Shown here: piece after piece, positions 37,307-50,000 of the stretch | How the letters are laid out: every line of letters starts with the position of its first letter | Numbering within the stretch: the stretch's first letter is position 1 | Source: Laburnicola sp. R22_1 | Lineage: Eukaryota > Ascomycota > Dothideomycetes > Pleosporales > Didymosphaeriaceae | Assembly: GCA_014281115.1 (NCBI GenBank) | Contig: JACONQ010000012.1 | Location: 930,001-994,000 of the forward strand | DNA: 64,000 bases | Reading direction: 5' to 3' | Made by a program: the position numbers and the translations under genes | The notes under the pieces: model-generated | The model's input: only the letters and a program-made list of their open reading frames with translations | What the model was told of the DNA's origin: nothing | The model's database searches: none

Positions 37307-38449
37307 TGTTATATTATATTTATTTAATTCTTTCTACACGCATATATTACTTAAAAATGGGCTTTTTCTCTATCTAATTATTTATATTAAAAGAGAACAG
37401 ATATAGTATATATTTATTTAGAATGAAGTTTTTATTTTAGTACTTATAGATAATATCTAAAAATATCTACTATACTATCTAGCCCTATTGTATATAATAA
37501 TTGCACTTAGCACTATATAATTCTGCCTAGAAAATTACTACTATGTAATACTTAGTAAAGAGCTTAAGGCTAGAGTTACTATAATAGTACTAAGCGTATA
37601 TAGTGCCTCTAAGGATACTATATAACTAGAGAAGAAGCGCGTAAAAGTAGCTTTTGCGCTAAATATGCTTAGCAACCTATAGATATAAGTCTATACTAGC
37701 TATAAGAATAATATTAATATTATATAAAGGCAGATATAAAATATATAACCTTTTAGCTTTTTAATTATAATTGGCATTTATATAAAAGTAAAGAATAGAG
37801 GAACTTATATTAATAAAGATGACCTATATAAATATATAGTTTATTTAGTAACTAGTTAGAAGTATAATATATATTCGTCTATCTAAAAAAGCTACTAGAT
37901 TAGTATTAAAGCTAGGAAGGCCTAGCTAGTTATGACCTACTAGTACAAGTGCTATTTTCTATATTAAGTTAGTATTATATAAGAATAAAATATAATATAA
38001 TAAAGAATATAGTTTAATACTATATAAAATAGAGAATTAGCTTAATAAAAAGAGAAAAGAGCTAGAGAGAAGAGATACGTATAGAGAGATAGTTAAAGTA
38101 AAGAATAAGAAAGAGAAGAATACAGAAAGAAAAGCCTGTCTTATATACCTCTCCCTTTTATCTAAAGTCTTAATCTCTAGTCCTTCTTAGCGTTTATCGT
38201 CCCCCTATCTAATATTACACAATTACCTAATATTACTACCTATATAGATAAAATAAATAGGTCTATTTATTATATAAGAAATAAACTAAGTAAAGGGCTC
38301 TATATAAATAATATATTATTATTATAATTATATTATTAACTATATAGTCTTACTCTTATCTACTATTAGCTAAATAGCAACTTTACTATTAATAAGTCTA
38401 ATTACGCCTTTAACAAATAGTAGCAAAGTATAATAAATAGTTCTTTAAC
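37307..38449. other. Unassigned degenerate sequence
   Basis: A plus-strand frame gives a plausible but unrecognised peptide stretch around 37500-37960 (for example RVKVAFALNMLSNLQIQVYT). No known domain. From 38030 to 38250 the sequence is purine-rich, then C/T-rich (CTCTCCCTTTTATC). It may be the flank of the Copia fragment split by P2, since both sides run on without a visible break. Confidence 0.35.
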
Positions 38450-38720
38450 GGAAATTCTAACTATGGATATTATGTAGTTATAAAATTGTTTATTGTTTAT
38501 ATCTCTTTGTAGATACTAGTAATTGCCCTTAAGTTACTCTATATTACGTTGCTATATATACGCTTCTTTTGTCCTTTTTATTATTTGTTCTTTTAAAGGA
38601 CTTAGTTTACGTTATTATTTTACTATTATTATTATTATTATTATTGCTACTAGTATATCTGTATAGTATTATAAGTAGTAAGTAGGTAGAGATACTAGTA
38701 CGTATACCTCTTATTATTAA

Positions 38721-40556
38721 CCTAGATTATAAGCGAGTCGCCCTTACAAGCGAGTCGCCCACCTCATTAACTTTCTACGACGCGTCACCTACAAACTACA
38801 ATGGCTCAACCAACTTCTACTTAATTGCCCTGCAACGAAGCAGATATCTACCTTGCTATCCTAGATATTAATTAGAACCAAATTCAGACTGTACGAGAGG
38901 TTGTACGGGCTTATAATGTCCCCCGATCAACGCTGCGCGACCGACGCGCCGGGAAGCCTGCGCGACGCAATTGCCAGCCCAACTCAAGAAAGCTTACCAA
39001 GCTAGAAGAGGAGGTGATTATCGAGTATATACTTAATCTAGATTCGCGAGGGTTTGCGCCTACTCTAGAAGCTGTGCGGAATATGGCGGATAAGTTGCTC
39101 GCTGAGCGCGGCAGTGGCCAGGTTAGTCAACAGTGGCCTAGAAACTTTGCCAAGCGAACAGACAGCCTTACTACGCGGTTTAATCGACCGTACGACCACC
39201 AGAGAGCGCTCTGCGAGGATCCAGAAGCTATACAACGCTAGTTTAACCTCGTAGCGCGTACAAAGGCCACCTACAGTATCCACAACAAGGACACCTTCAA
39301 CTTCGACAAGACTAGCTTTCTAATAGGCAAGATATCCTCCTAGCTAGTTGTTATGGGATTAAAGAGACGTAGCTGGCCAAAAGCAATCCAGCCAGGCAAT
39401 CGCGAATAGGTCATAGTGATCCATAGAATTAACACTGCTAGGTGGGCAATCCCGCCCTTTGTTATTTTCGCTGGCCAGTATCACCTCTCTGCCTAGTATA
39501 AGGGCGAGGATATACTAGGCAACTAGACTATTAGGCTTAGCGACAACAGTTAGACTACTAACAAGCTTAGTATTGCCTAGCTACAGCACTTTATTAAGTA
39601 TATAGCAGCGCGTAGGGTAGGCGCGCGCTAGCTGCTTATACTTAACAGCTATAAGAGCCACAAGTCGCTTAAATTCCAAGAAATCTGCAAGGATAACAAT
39701 ATCTATACTCTCTATATGCCGCCACATTCGTCGCACCTCCTGCAGCCGCTAGACGTTAGCTGTTTCTCGCCATTAAAGCGGGCGTACGGGTGCCAAGTGT
39801 CGAGCCTAATACGCAACTATATTAACCATATCACTAAGCTTGAGTTCCTACCTACCTTCCGCGCCGCCTACAACTAGTTAATTATAAAGGAGAATATCTG
39901 CGCAAGCTTTTAGGGCGCCAGACTAGCCCCACACAATCCAGAGGTAGTAATCTTAAAGCTTGATATTAAGCTAAGGACGCCATCGCTAGCAACCCTACTA
40001 GAGGCTGTGTGGGAGGCCAAAACACCTAGCAATGTGCGCGAACTAGAGGCTTAATTAACGTTAATTCGCGAGCGGATTCGCGCGCATAAGAGCTTGTCAC
40101 CTGCTTCTATTATTAAGAGGCTTAATTAGCTAAAAAGAGGCTCTTCTAAAGCAATACATTAAATGGCGCTTATGCGCGAGCGAATCTTAACCCTTAAGAG
40201 AGCAAATAAGGCCGCCACAATGCGCAAGAATTGCAAAAAGAAGCAGATCTAGAAGCAAGGCACCCTATTAAAGGCAGAGGGAGAGGATATTATTACTTAA
40301 AGGGCTATTAAGCAGCAACTTAAGGGAGAAACGCGTTAAGGCAAGGCGCGATTAGGTACAAGCTAGCAGGCCTTAGCGCGCTGCGGTCGCTGCAGAGAGA
40401 CTAGCCATAACTCACAAACGTGTGAAAAGCGTACTGTAGATACTACTTAAACTAGGACAGCTCTTATATTAATATTATTTTATTACGTTATGGATGTATA
40501 GACTATAAAAGGCTAAGAGAGTTAACAAGGTGGGCGACTCGCTTATAATCTAGATT
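38721..40556 (+). mobile_element. pogo-type DNA transposon P3
   Basis: Inverted repeats with core CTAGATTATAAGCGAGTCGC at both ends. The left repeat contains AAGCGAGTCGCCC twice (once after ATTAT, once after TTAC), the right only once. Comparison with the uninterrupted Z copy (20581-20600) shows the target was near CTTATTCTC; the TA-type duplication is blurred by TTA repeats. It carries the least damaged transposase in the window. Confidence 0.87.
38801..40501 (+). pseudogene. pogo-family transposase with C-terminal zinc knuckle (P3), 566 codons with stops
   Basis: ATG at 38801 (MAQPTST), frame constant to TAG 40499-40501. Domains: psq helix-turn-helix with AYNVPRSTLRDR (about residues 38-50), CENP-B/Tc5-type HTH with YILNLDSRGFAP (about residues 75-86), DDE endonuclease, C-terminal knuckle CGRCRETSHNSQTC (CX2CX4HX4C). 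Catalytic positions: first Asp kept in FNFDKTSF, second changed in LLILNSYKSH, third kept in LLQPLDVSCF. The in-frame TAG/TAA codons look like Gln/Trp losses. GC content is higher than its surroundings, and one uninterrupted stretch runs over 39014-39241. It would mobilise P3. Confidence 0.88.
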
Positions 40557-41225
40557 ATTCTCTTTAACAATAGTTAACTATATATAGTAATGTGTAGCGA
40601 GATAGTTATAGTTATTCTAAAGGTGCTTTTTTAGTAGGCAAAGGTTCTAAAGCTCTACTATATACGCTGTATACGCTAAACTATTACTATTATATAACTG
40701 CTTATATAGTAGCTATAGGCTAACCTCCTAAAGCTAGATAATTTAGAGATTTATCTATACCTAGCGTAGATCTAGTAGGCCTTTTAGGTGCTATATACCT
40801 ATCTTTTAAGTATACCTCTAAGTATCTTAATATATTATAGTATTACTACTTTATTAATATATATACTCTCTAGCTATGGTTTTATAGGCGTAAGGGCAAG
40901 GCGCGTTAACTTCTTAAGTGTATATAAATATAATATAGTAGGGATAGTAAAGTAAAGAATATAATAGGCAAGTGTTACTAAAAAGTAGTTAAACCTATAG
41001 TGCGGACTTATAGAAAGCTATGGTAGTAATAAGTGTTGCTGCCTATAAGTAAGTTAACGTATTACATATATTTATAGTATATAAGTATAGAGTAGTTACT
41101 AATATATACATAGACATAGTGAACTAAACTAATATTATGTAATTAATAACTAAGCGTATACAATATATAATTACTATAGCTAGCTAACATTCCTCTTAGT
41201 AAGAATAGCCTAATAAAAACAAATA

Positions 41226-41703
41226 AAAAAATATAGAGGAAAGGAGAACTACTAATAGTAACTTTAAAAATAAAAAGTTGCTAGTATTTATATACTATAT
41301 AGGTAAGGGCAACTAAGAGTGTTAAGGTTTTAATATTACTATATAATAGTATTATATAGAGATTATATAATGCCTATACGCTATAGTCTATACGCTATAA
41401 GATCTTCTTCTTTTTATCTACACCTTTTTTAGATATAAGCAACTAACACTAAAGTTAGTTTCATTATATTATTTTCTTTTCTTATATAATTATTCTATAC
41501 ACCTTTTACACTTACTAGTATAGAGTATTAGATATTAATATCTATATAGCTAGCTATAAAGTATCTATTTAATATCTTTAGTAGTTAGATATTAGTAAAC
41601 AAGATATAGTCTTTATAATATAATAATAGTATACCACTAAAGCTATATTATAAAAGCTTTAAGTTTAAATTTTTAAATAAAGTAAAAAAATATTTGGTAA
41701 AAT
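41226..41703. other. No feature recognised
   Basis: AT-rich sequence after the Z tail; I see no repeat shared with the rest of the window and no coding signal. Confidence 0.4.
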
Positions 41704-41842
41704 ATATATAGAGCCTCTTTTTTTCATTACCTTTTACGCCTTTTATTAATTACTAAGTAGGAGGCTCTACTTTTTTATTATGTTATTTAAGATAAAAGCC
41801 TTTATCGTCCTACCTCTAGGTAGATAAAATAACGCCACACAC

Positions 41843-41853
<11 letters not shown>
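41704..41853 (+). mobile_element. SINE-like element Y copy 1, TSD ATATATAGAGC
   Basis: A 128-bp insert (41715-41842) with an 11-bp duplication at 41704-41714 and 41843-41853. It contains TACTAAGTAGGAGGCTCTAC and ends AACGCCACAC. The same unit occurs at 42506-42636, 45734-53021 (split) and 53293-53415 (minus), and at the left end of element N (55400). Confidence 0.72.
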
Positions 41854-42450
<597 letters not shown>

Positions 42451-42496
42451 ACAGAGATCTATATATATAAGTAAGGTGCTAATAATACTAGTATAC

Positions 42497-42645
42497 TTTT
42501 TTACTGCATTTTTGTAATTACCTTCTTACGCTCTTTTAATTTACTAAGCAGGGGGCTCTGCTTTTTTATTATGTTATTTGAGATAAAAGCCTTTGGTATT
42601 CTACTCCTAGGTAGATAAATTAACGCCACACATAATTTTTTTACT
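42497..42645 (+). mobile_element. SINE-like element Y copy 2
   Basis: 131 bp (42506-42636) with a duplication TTTTTTACT at 42497-42505 and 42637-42645. It contains AAGCAGGGGGCTCTGCTTTT, a short hairpin (AGCAGGGGGCTCTGCT). Confidence 0.68.
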
Positions 42646-42959
42646 TCCCTTACTATCTACTTAGCTACTTTACCTTACTACCTTTTTAGCTACTTTTTAA
42701 TACTTTATAGCCTTAACTACTTTATAACCTTAATTACTTTGTAATAATAGTATTAAAGATCTTTATTATATAGAGATTCTAACTAAGGTTAAGTCTGCAC
42801 TATACACAAAGAGGAGTAAAATAGAAGACACTATAACCTAGTACCTAGCACATAGTAGTAGTAATAAAATATACACAAAATAATAATAATTTTATTATTA
42901 ATATTCTGTATAATAGTATTAATCATAGTAGTTAATAGATAGTTAGGCATAACTAAGTT

Positions 42960-45449
42960 ATATATTATCTTCCCTCCTGGGCAGAAGTATAAACTGCCTC
43001 CACTTATTAGTTTTTAAGTAGCCCTACTACGTTTAACTACTACATTTTTTTATTGCGTTACTAGCGCCTATATAATATAACATTACATATAAGCGCTAAG
43101 CCCTAGGACTAGAGTGCGTTAAAGTTTTTCTAATATTGTTTCCTAGCTTCTAAAATAACTATCCCTATAATAATACTCTAACTTGCTTACCTGCCACTAT
43201 ATTACTAGATAATAGATACTCTACTATATGTACACACGCATACTTTACTACTACTGCTACTACTATTATTATAATATATAATAAATTACGCGTGCGCTCT
43301 CTACTTCTAACACTAAATAGCACTTTATTACTTTACTAGCTTTACTCTACCTATTATCTATAAATATTCTATAGTATAATTACGTATTTGTATATCCTTT
43401 ATACCTTTAGTACCTACTTAGTATAACTACTATTTTTAAAGTAAGCAACTATTAATTAAAGATCTAACTTTAGGTAGTAATTAGTATAAGCTATGCAGTA
43501 GTATATAGCTACTAATCTAGACTTTTACTATATAAAAATATCTATATTTTTTTAGTCCTTATTCTTAATAACTATAAGCAGCTTATATCTAAACTAGCAT
43601 AGGGTAATCTATATTATAACACTTATCCTACTAATTCTGGGCTTCTACTCACTAAGATCTATATTTTTCTTAATATAGCAATCTAATTCTATAGCAGTTA
43701 TCTATAGGTTCTTAATATAAACTATATAGTTTATTATATTAAGTAGCGTTTAGCTGTTATAAGTAGTCACGTTATTATTATATCTTCTAAGTAGGGGCGT
43801 AATACTACACGTTTAGTAGTAATAGCGTCTTTAGGGTAAAAGATAGATATAGCAACTAACCTTAAAGTTTTAACTAGCAATTAAATATTTATAAAGATAG
43901 AAATATAGTATAAATAGGCAATCTTTATCTAGTTACGTATTATATACTACATAGAAAGTAGTTATATATTATAGTATTATTAATTTTAGTACTTAGTATA
44001 TCTTATAATTAACAACTTTATTATTAGTATAAGGGGCTAATTTGTATATACTAACAAACAGTCTCTATCTAGCCTAACCTATCTTACTACTTTACCTTTT
44101 ATTAATGCGTTTTAGCACACCTATAGCTTTCTCTTATAGTGTTATACTATACACTAACTCTCTCCTAGAATTAATTCGTAATATTACGTAATTCTAGGCT
44201 GACTGTTTAACTAACCACTATGTTACGTAATTAATAATTTCTTTAATAATATTTTTATAGCAATAATAATAATTATAATTATAATAGTAACTAACCTAAC
44301 TATTTTATTACTCTCCTATAGTAGATCTTTCCTCGCAACTAGGAAGCCATATACCGCCTCCCTAGGATCTCGCTGCCACTATCTATCTCCTCTATACTTC
44401 TACTACTACTACTACCCTTACTCCTTATTATTCTTATACGCCTATATAATCTTAGCTACTACTAAGAGCTTTTCCTACTATAGCTGCGCGCGTGCGTTCT
44501 AGCAATATATAAAAAATATCTACTTCTCTTTTAATAAATGCCTACTACTATATTTTAGCCTATTCTTTAGTCTTGCTAGCAATATAATAATAAGGTGCTA
44601 TTATTTTCTTATAAAGGTTACTATATCTCTTCCTAAGTCTTTATATAAAAGAATAACCTAGCACTTAAGAATTTAAAGTTGCGTAAAGATTATATATAGC
44701 CTAAATAAATTAGTAGATATAACTTTTAGAATAGTGTAATTATAATTAATTTAGTCCTCTAGCAGTCCTGCCTCTTAAACCTTATCTTATGGTAGGTAGG
44801 CTAGATAGCTAATATTGCCTAGCTAGTTATCTATACTAGTTTTAAATTCTCTAGTAGCTATCTAACTGTAGGTATTAGACAACGCAGTTTTAGGACGCTA
44901 AAAAGGTGTTATATTACTATATATAATAAAGAATTAGATTTAAAAAACTTAGTATTGTGTAAGTTAAAGGCAAAAATTTAGTATACTAGGCATTACTAAT
45001 ATTGTAAGAGTAGGCAGACCTTATACACTATGCGTATAGTAAACTATAGTTGCGCTATAGCTACTAGATTGTAAGCGTAATAACTAAACTATAGTTAAGC
45101 GTCCTATTACTTACACTGCTTTTGCGGTTATAACTCTATAGTTAACTATAGCTCTCTAATAGTTTACTAGTTAAGAAATAATATATAACTTAGTTATGCT
45201 ATATAACAGACTATTTATTAACTGCTGTTAATAATGCCGCTATATAAAATATTAATAATAAAATTATTATTATCCTGTGTATATTTTATTACTACTATTA
45301 TGTGCTAGGTGCTAGATTTTAGTGCCTCCTATTTTACTCCTCTCTATGTATAGTACGGATTCGACCTTGGTTAGAATCTTAATACAATAAAGATCTTCAA
45401 TACTATACACTAAAAAGTCTAGAATATTTCTCTTCTTAATATATTATCT
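42960..45449 (-). mobile_element. Element T copy 2 (minus), inserted in X3 and carrying X2
   Basis: ATATATTATCT at 42960-42970 and 45439-45449 flanks 42971-45438. The minus-strand ends TTAAGAAGAGAAATATTC and CCTGCCCAGGAGGGA match T1. Without X2 the element is about 1.2 kb. Minus-strand frames around 43250-44050 look coding (RIP stops only) but I recognise no domain and no RT. Confidence 0.75.
44144..45413 (-). mobile_element. Element X copy 2 (minus), near full length, 14-bp duplication
   Basis: ATACTATACACTAA at 44144-44157 and 45400-45413 flanks a 1242-bp insert (44158-45399), the same length as X1. The empty site is seen in T1 (about 32345-32356) and at 62140, where the T sequence runs through without interruption. 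The ORF is more damaged than in X1. Confidence 0.87.
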
Positions 45450-45599
45450 CTTAACTAGTAGACTATTAGAGAGCTATAGTAGACTTATGCGGAGTTGCAA
45501 CTATAAGAGTAGTGTAGACGATAGAACGCTTAACTATAGTTTAGTTATCGCGCTTGCGATTTAGTAGCAGTATAACTATAGTTCGCTATACGCATTTAT

Positions 45600-45733
45600 A
45601 ATAATAGTATATACTAGACTATTTAAACGCGCCAAAATAGCTACTAGTAAAATTTAAATAATAAAACTATTACCTGCTAAAGCTATATAAAAGGCGCCTT
45701 ATAAATTATATAAAATACTACCTACTATACTAA
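45600..45733 (+). repeat. Repeat W, left fragment
   Basis: AAAGGCGCC and ATACTACCTACTA are shared in inverted form with 63300-63360. The W copy continues after Y4 and Gypsy E at 53229. Confidence 0.6.
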
Positions 45734-45829
45734 AAAAACTCCTTTTTTACGCTCTTTTTAAATACTAAGTAGGGGGCTCTACTTTTTTTTATGTTATTTA
45801 AGATAAAAGCCTTTATCGTCCTACCTATA

Positions 45830-46309
45830 TGTTAACACGGGGTCACGTACCTTGTCCTAATTCGGATTAGAAGAGGTAAAGTAAACTTAGAGGTGTCTGC
45901 GTTAGAGGCTTTAGGAGAAATTAAGTAAGATGTTAATAGTCTTGTATAAAGCTCTTCTAATCCTAAATAAGATAGAATAACTAGCACTAATCTATATAGG
46001 AGATAGTATTGTAAGAGAATTAACTACAAAGATTTAAAACTAAGAAGATCCCTTAGATCTATATAGTTCTAATCTTTATCTATCTATCCTATCCTATTGC
46101 CGTCCTCCCCTTAATCTAATAGAATATTGTCTTCTTAGCGGGATAGTTATCCTCCAGCCCCTATACCCAATTAGACTAGCTTGGCGGGATGCTAGTTATA
46201 TAACTAAATTACCTCTACCCTACTACTAACTCTATGCTAAGTAGCCACCTATTTATTAGCATTACTACCTAACTGCTATAGAGTTACTTCTTTGTTCCTA
46301 TTATTAATA
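45830..46309 (-). repeat. 3' LTR of Gypsy E
   Basis: 480 bp, aligned end to end with 52517-52996. The outer minus-strand end reads ACCCCGTGTTAACA. Confidence 0.93.
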
Positions 46310-46325
46310 TTCGCCCCCATTTTAT
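46310..46325 (-). other. Polypurine tract of Gypsy E
   Basis: The minus strand reads AAAATGGGGGCGAA directly before the 3' LTR. Confidence 0.7.
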
Positions 46326-46429
46326 AGTTATTATCCTAATATCCTTATACTTTATAGTGCTATGCTACTTTATAGAGTTCTACGCGTATATAAAAGTGCG
46401 TATATCTTACTTTGTCTATTATATTATAT

Positions 46430-47040
46430 GCTTCTTTTAATTCCCCTTATCTTTTTAACTATACCTAAGGTTTGAAAACTATTATTAACTGCTAAGCGGC
46501 GCGCTTACGCAGAACGTGTGTCTAGTTAAGGTCTTAAAATAGCGTCTAGTTATACGCAGTATTAATGAGAAAAACTGCGTTATTTGTAAATACTGCCTCT
46601 AGTTAATACACTAAGTGTATTACTGTCTATATAGAGTGTAGTCTATAGATTTCTAAAAAGGAGTAGAATTACGTATAACTAGAGCATCGCTAGAAGAAGA
46701 CTAAGCTGTTAGCCGCTAAAGAGTGTTAGGCTCTTACTGCTATAGAGATAGCTTATCTTTATTGTAAGCTCTTTAAGGCCAAAGAGTAAGAGTAAGGGTT
46801 TACTTCTTATAATCTTTGTGTTGCCTTAGTTATTAAGCACCTTAAGTAAGAGGAGGTTTCTAAAAGTATAAATGCTACTATTCTCTTTAAACCACTGCAA
46901 CTTAAACCTCTATTAACTAACCTAGACTAGTTATAGACTAATCTTCTAAACAACTCCTTTCTTACTTCTTTTCTTACTATAGATATCTCTTTTCTAGATT
47001 CTGTTAATAGTACTATTATACTAACCTCCTATAGTTTGTA
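46430..47040 (+). pseudogene. Antisense frame between integrase and 3' LTR of Gypsy E
   Basis: Plus strand, opposite to pol. A Cys-rich start (NCVICKYCL near 46573-46600) is followed, in a shifted frame, by a helical stretch with Leu/Ala/Lys heptad-like spacing (LLAAKECQALTAIEIAYLYC near 46710-46770, stop read as Gln). A Leu/Asn-rich tail runs to about 47040. Stops are TAA/TAG. Its position and layout parallel the antisense frames of Gypsy D and the Copia element, though the sequences are not alike. Function unknown; a zinc-binding plus coiled-coil protein is only a guess. Confidence 0.5.
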
Positions 47041-47059
47041 AGGTTTTGTATGGGTTCCT

Positions 47060-50000
47060 ATATATTCTAGCTCTCTAGCCATCCTTACCACGTAACTAAA
47101 TACTTTCACTAACGTTTAAACTTTTATAAGTCCCTAACCTCTTTAACTTTATACTCTTTGTCTTCGACCTTAAGTTGTGTTTTAATTTTAGCGTCTGGTA
47201 GTACTAGTTTAAGGAGTAATTTATAAAAGGTAGAGTGTATATAGGTCTTCTTTAGTAACTTTAGCTTATAGTTTACTAGTCCTTATTCCTCTAGAATTTT
47301 AAACAGTCCTACTTAGAGGTAGTTAAGTTTTTTAAATAGTCGCTTAGTCTTTAGATTCCTCTATAATAAAAGAACCTTTTCTCTCCTTTTAAGGATTGGT
47401 CCCTTGAGCCTATATTTGTTTGCTTATTTGGCTATTATAAGGTTTCTTTAAGCTATTCGCTTACTTAATTTGTTATATAGCTCCTATATTAGCTAGGCCT
47501 TCTTGTTAGCTAATGCTAAAAGGCTCTTAACGTCTTTTAAATCTCTATAAGCAACTGGCTCATATCTGTAGTTTATATAATACGGTAAGCGTCCCATTAT
47601 ACTAGACCTTGTGCTGTTATACACTAATTATACTGTTAGTAGTAATTTAACTTAGTTGTCCTACAACTTGTTAATATATATCTATAGGTACTATTTTAGT
47701 ATCTAGTTAATTTATTCTATCTAACTATCTATTTATATATAAGCTGTTGTCGTAAGCTTATAAATAACTCCTAGTATTGCCAATAATATTTTCTAGTACT
47801 TAGATATAAACAGCTTATTATAATCTATAATAAATTCCTCTAACAGTCTATAATTAGTAATAAGAGTCCTTATAATCTTATAAGCTATATCTTCTACTAT
47901 AATAGACTTGTTTATGGGTATAAAGTATGCCTATTTAGTTAATTAGTTAACAACTACTAATATTAAGTCGCATAGTTATCTAGATCCAAATTCTATTAAT
48001 ACTAGAAGCTTTACTATAAAGGCTATTATAACACTAGTCTATAGACTTATAGATAGTATTAAGGATTATAACAACCTGTAGGGCTTATATCTCTTAGGCT
48101 TATTCTTCGCATATACTAAATAGTTGCCTATAACCTTCTTTACCTTATTGCGTACGTGTGGAATATTATATTCTAGTTAAATCTATTAAGTTATTTTGTT
48201 AATTTCTAGGTGTCCCTAGCCTTTTAACTTGTGTTGTAACCTAATTAAGGTCTTGGCCATATAATCTAGTACCTTAATTCTGCATTAATTGTTATAATCT
48301 TTTATAGTCGCTTTAATCTATTTATTTAAGTTGTACTACTCTTATTATTCTTAGCTTAGTTAGGAGTAGTTCTAAAAATCCTTAACTTGTGATCCTTTAT
48401 ATTGTAATATTGCCATCTTTACTAGTTGTGGTTAGGTATATTAGAGAGTGCTATCTATTCCTATTTATAAGACCACGTTGTGCGTCTTTGGTCGGCCTAT
48501 TTCCCTAAGGTCTAATCTTTAACTAAGGGTGTCTGCTACCCTATTTAGCAATTCTAGACAATAGTAAATCTTTAAATCGTAGTTTGCTATTATTTCTACC
48601 TACCTAACCTATTATCTATTAAGTTTCTTAGTCGACATAAAACTTATAAGATTCTAGTAATTTAAAAACACCTTAATCTAGTGTTACGCTTCTATAAACT
48701 ATAGTTCCTATTATTTAAAAGAGTTTATTATCGCTAATAGTTCTTTGTTATAAACGTTATAGTTAAGTTCTACTTCTAAGAACTTCCTAGAATAGTAGAA
48801 TATTAGTCTCTATTTCCTATCTTCGCCCTACTATATAACCACAGCTCCTAAGGCATAGTCTAATACGTCTATTTCTACCTATATTAGTTGTGTTAGATTC
48901 CGCATCTATAGTAGTGGTGCTCTAATAAACAGTTCCTTTAGCTTCTCAAAAGCTGCCTATTATTTCTGGCCCTAGGAAAATTCTTTCTTCTTCTTAGTTA
49001 CTTCTATAAGTGGCGCTATGGTTTTTAAGTATTCTATTATAAACTTTTAGTAGAAGTTCGCAAATCCTAGAAAGAATTGCACATCCTTAACTATCTTAGA
49101 AACTAGCTAGTTCTATATAGCTGCAACTTTCTAAGAGTCTATAGTAATGCTGTCTTATCTAATATTAAATCTAAGATATCTAGTTTGTGTAACATAGAAT
49201 TTACAATTTTCTGGCTATAAGAGTAATTTATACTGCTTTAGCTTATTAAGCACCTTCTTTACATATTCTACGTACTTTTTAAGCTATCCTTAGAGTACAC
49301 TAGTACGTTATCTAAGTACGCTGTGCAGAATATGTCTAAGTATTTATATAGTGCCTTATTAATAACTATCTAAAATTTTACTGGCGCGTTTATTAATTTA
49401 AAAGGCATAATTGTATATTTAAATAGGCTATATTGCGTTTTAAAGGCAGTGAGCCACTTAAATCCCTTCGCAATCCGTATTTAATAATATCCCTTATAGA
49501 TATCGAATTTTATAATCTACTTAACTCTCTAGAGTTAATTTATAAGTTTTTAGATAAGAGGTAAGGGGTATCTATTCTTCCTTATAGTATTATTTAGCTA
49601 TCTATAGTCTACATAGAGTCTTAGCTTGCTATTCTTCTTTAGTATAAACAGAATTAGTAAGGCTATTAAGCTTCCACTCTATTGTATAAATCCTCTTATA
49701 AGATTCTTGTTAATATACGCCTTTAGCTCTTTCTACTAGCTATCTAATAACTAGTATATATATTTGGGCTTAAGCTTTGCTTCTTTCTCTAGGTGAATCT
49801 TATAATCCTACTCCTAGTGCTCTAGTAGATTATCGCTTCTGTGTTCCTTAAAGAGCTTGCAGTATTTCTTATATTTCTAAGGTATATTAGGTTAGAATTT
49901 GTCCCTTGCAGTTGCAACTTATTATACCTAAATAACTTCTACTCTCTAAGGGTCTTTTCTATATATATATATAATTTTTGTTATTAATATCTTACTAACT

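Larger units (their letters stand above)
38450..41225 (+). mobile_element. Element Z copy 2, split by pogo element P3
   Basis: 38450-38715 matches 20337-20590 and 40557-41225 matches 20595-21230, including the A-rich end (CCTAATAAAAACAAATAAAAA). Between them lies P3. The flanking duplication is less clear than for Z1. Confidence 0.75.
42753..45597 (+). mobile_element. Element X copy 3, split by element T2
   Basis: The X 5' part is at 42753-42970 (starts TTAAAGATCTTTATT) and continues at 45450 with CTTAACTAGTAGACT up to about 45597, where it is truncated. The interruption is T2 with an 11-bp duplication. Confidence 0.75.

Noticed and set aside
39065..39283. Minus-strand open frame over the P3 transposase
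   Set aside because: Shadow of the transposase frame, which shows clear HTH, DDE and knuckle motifs on the plus strand.
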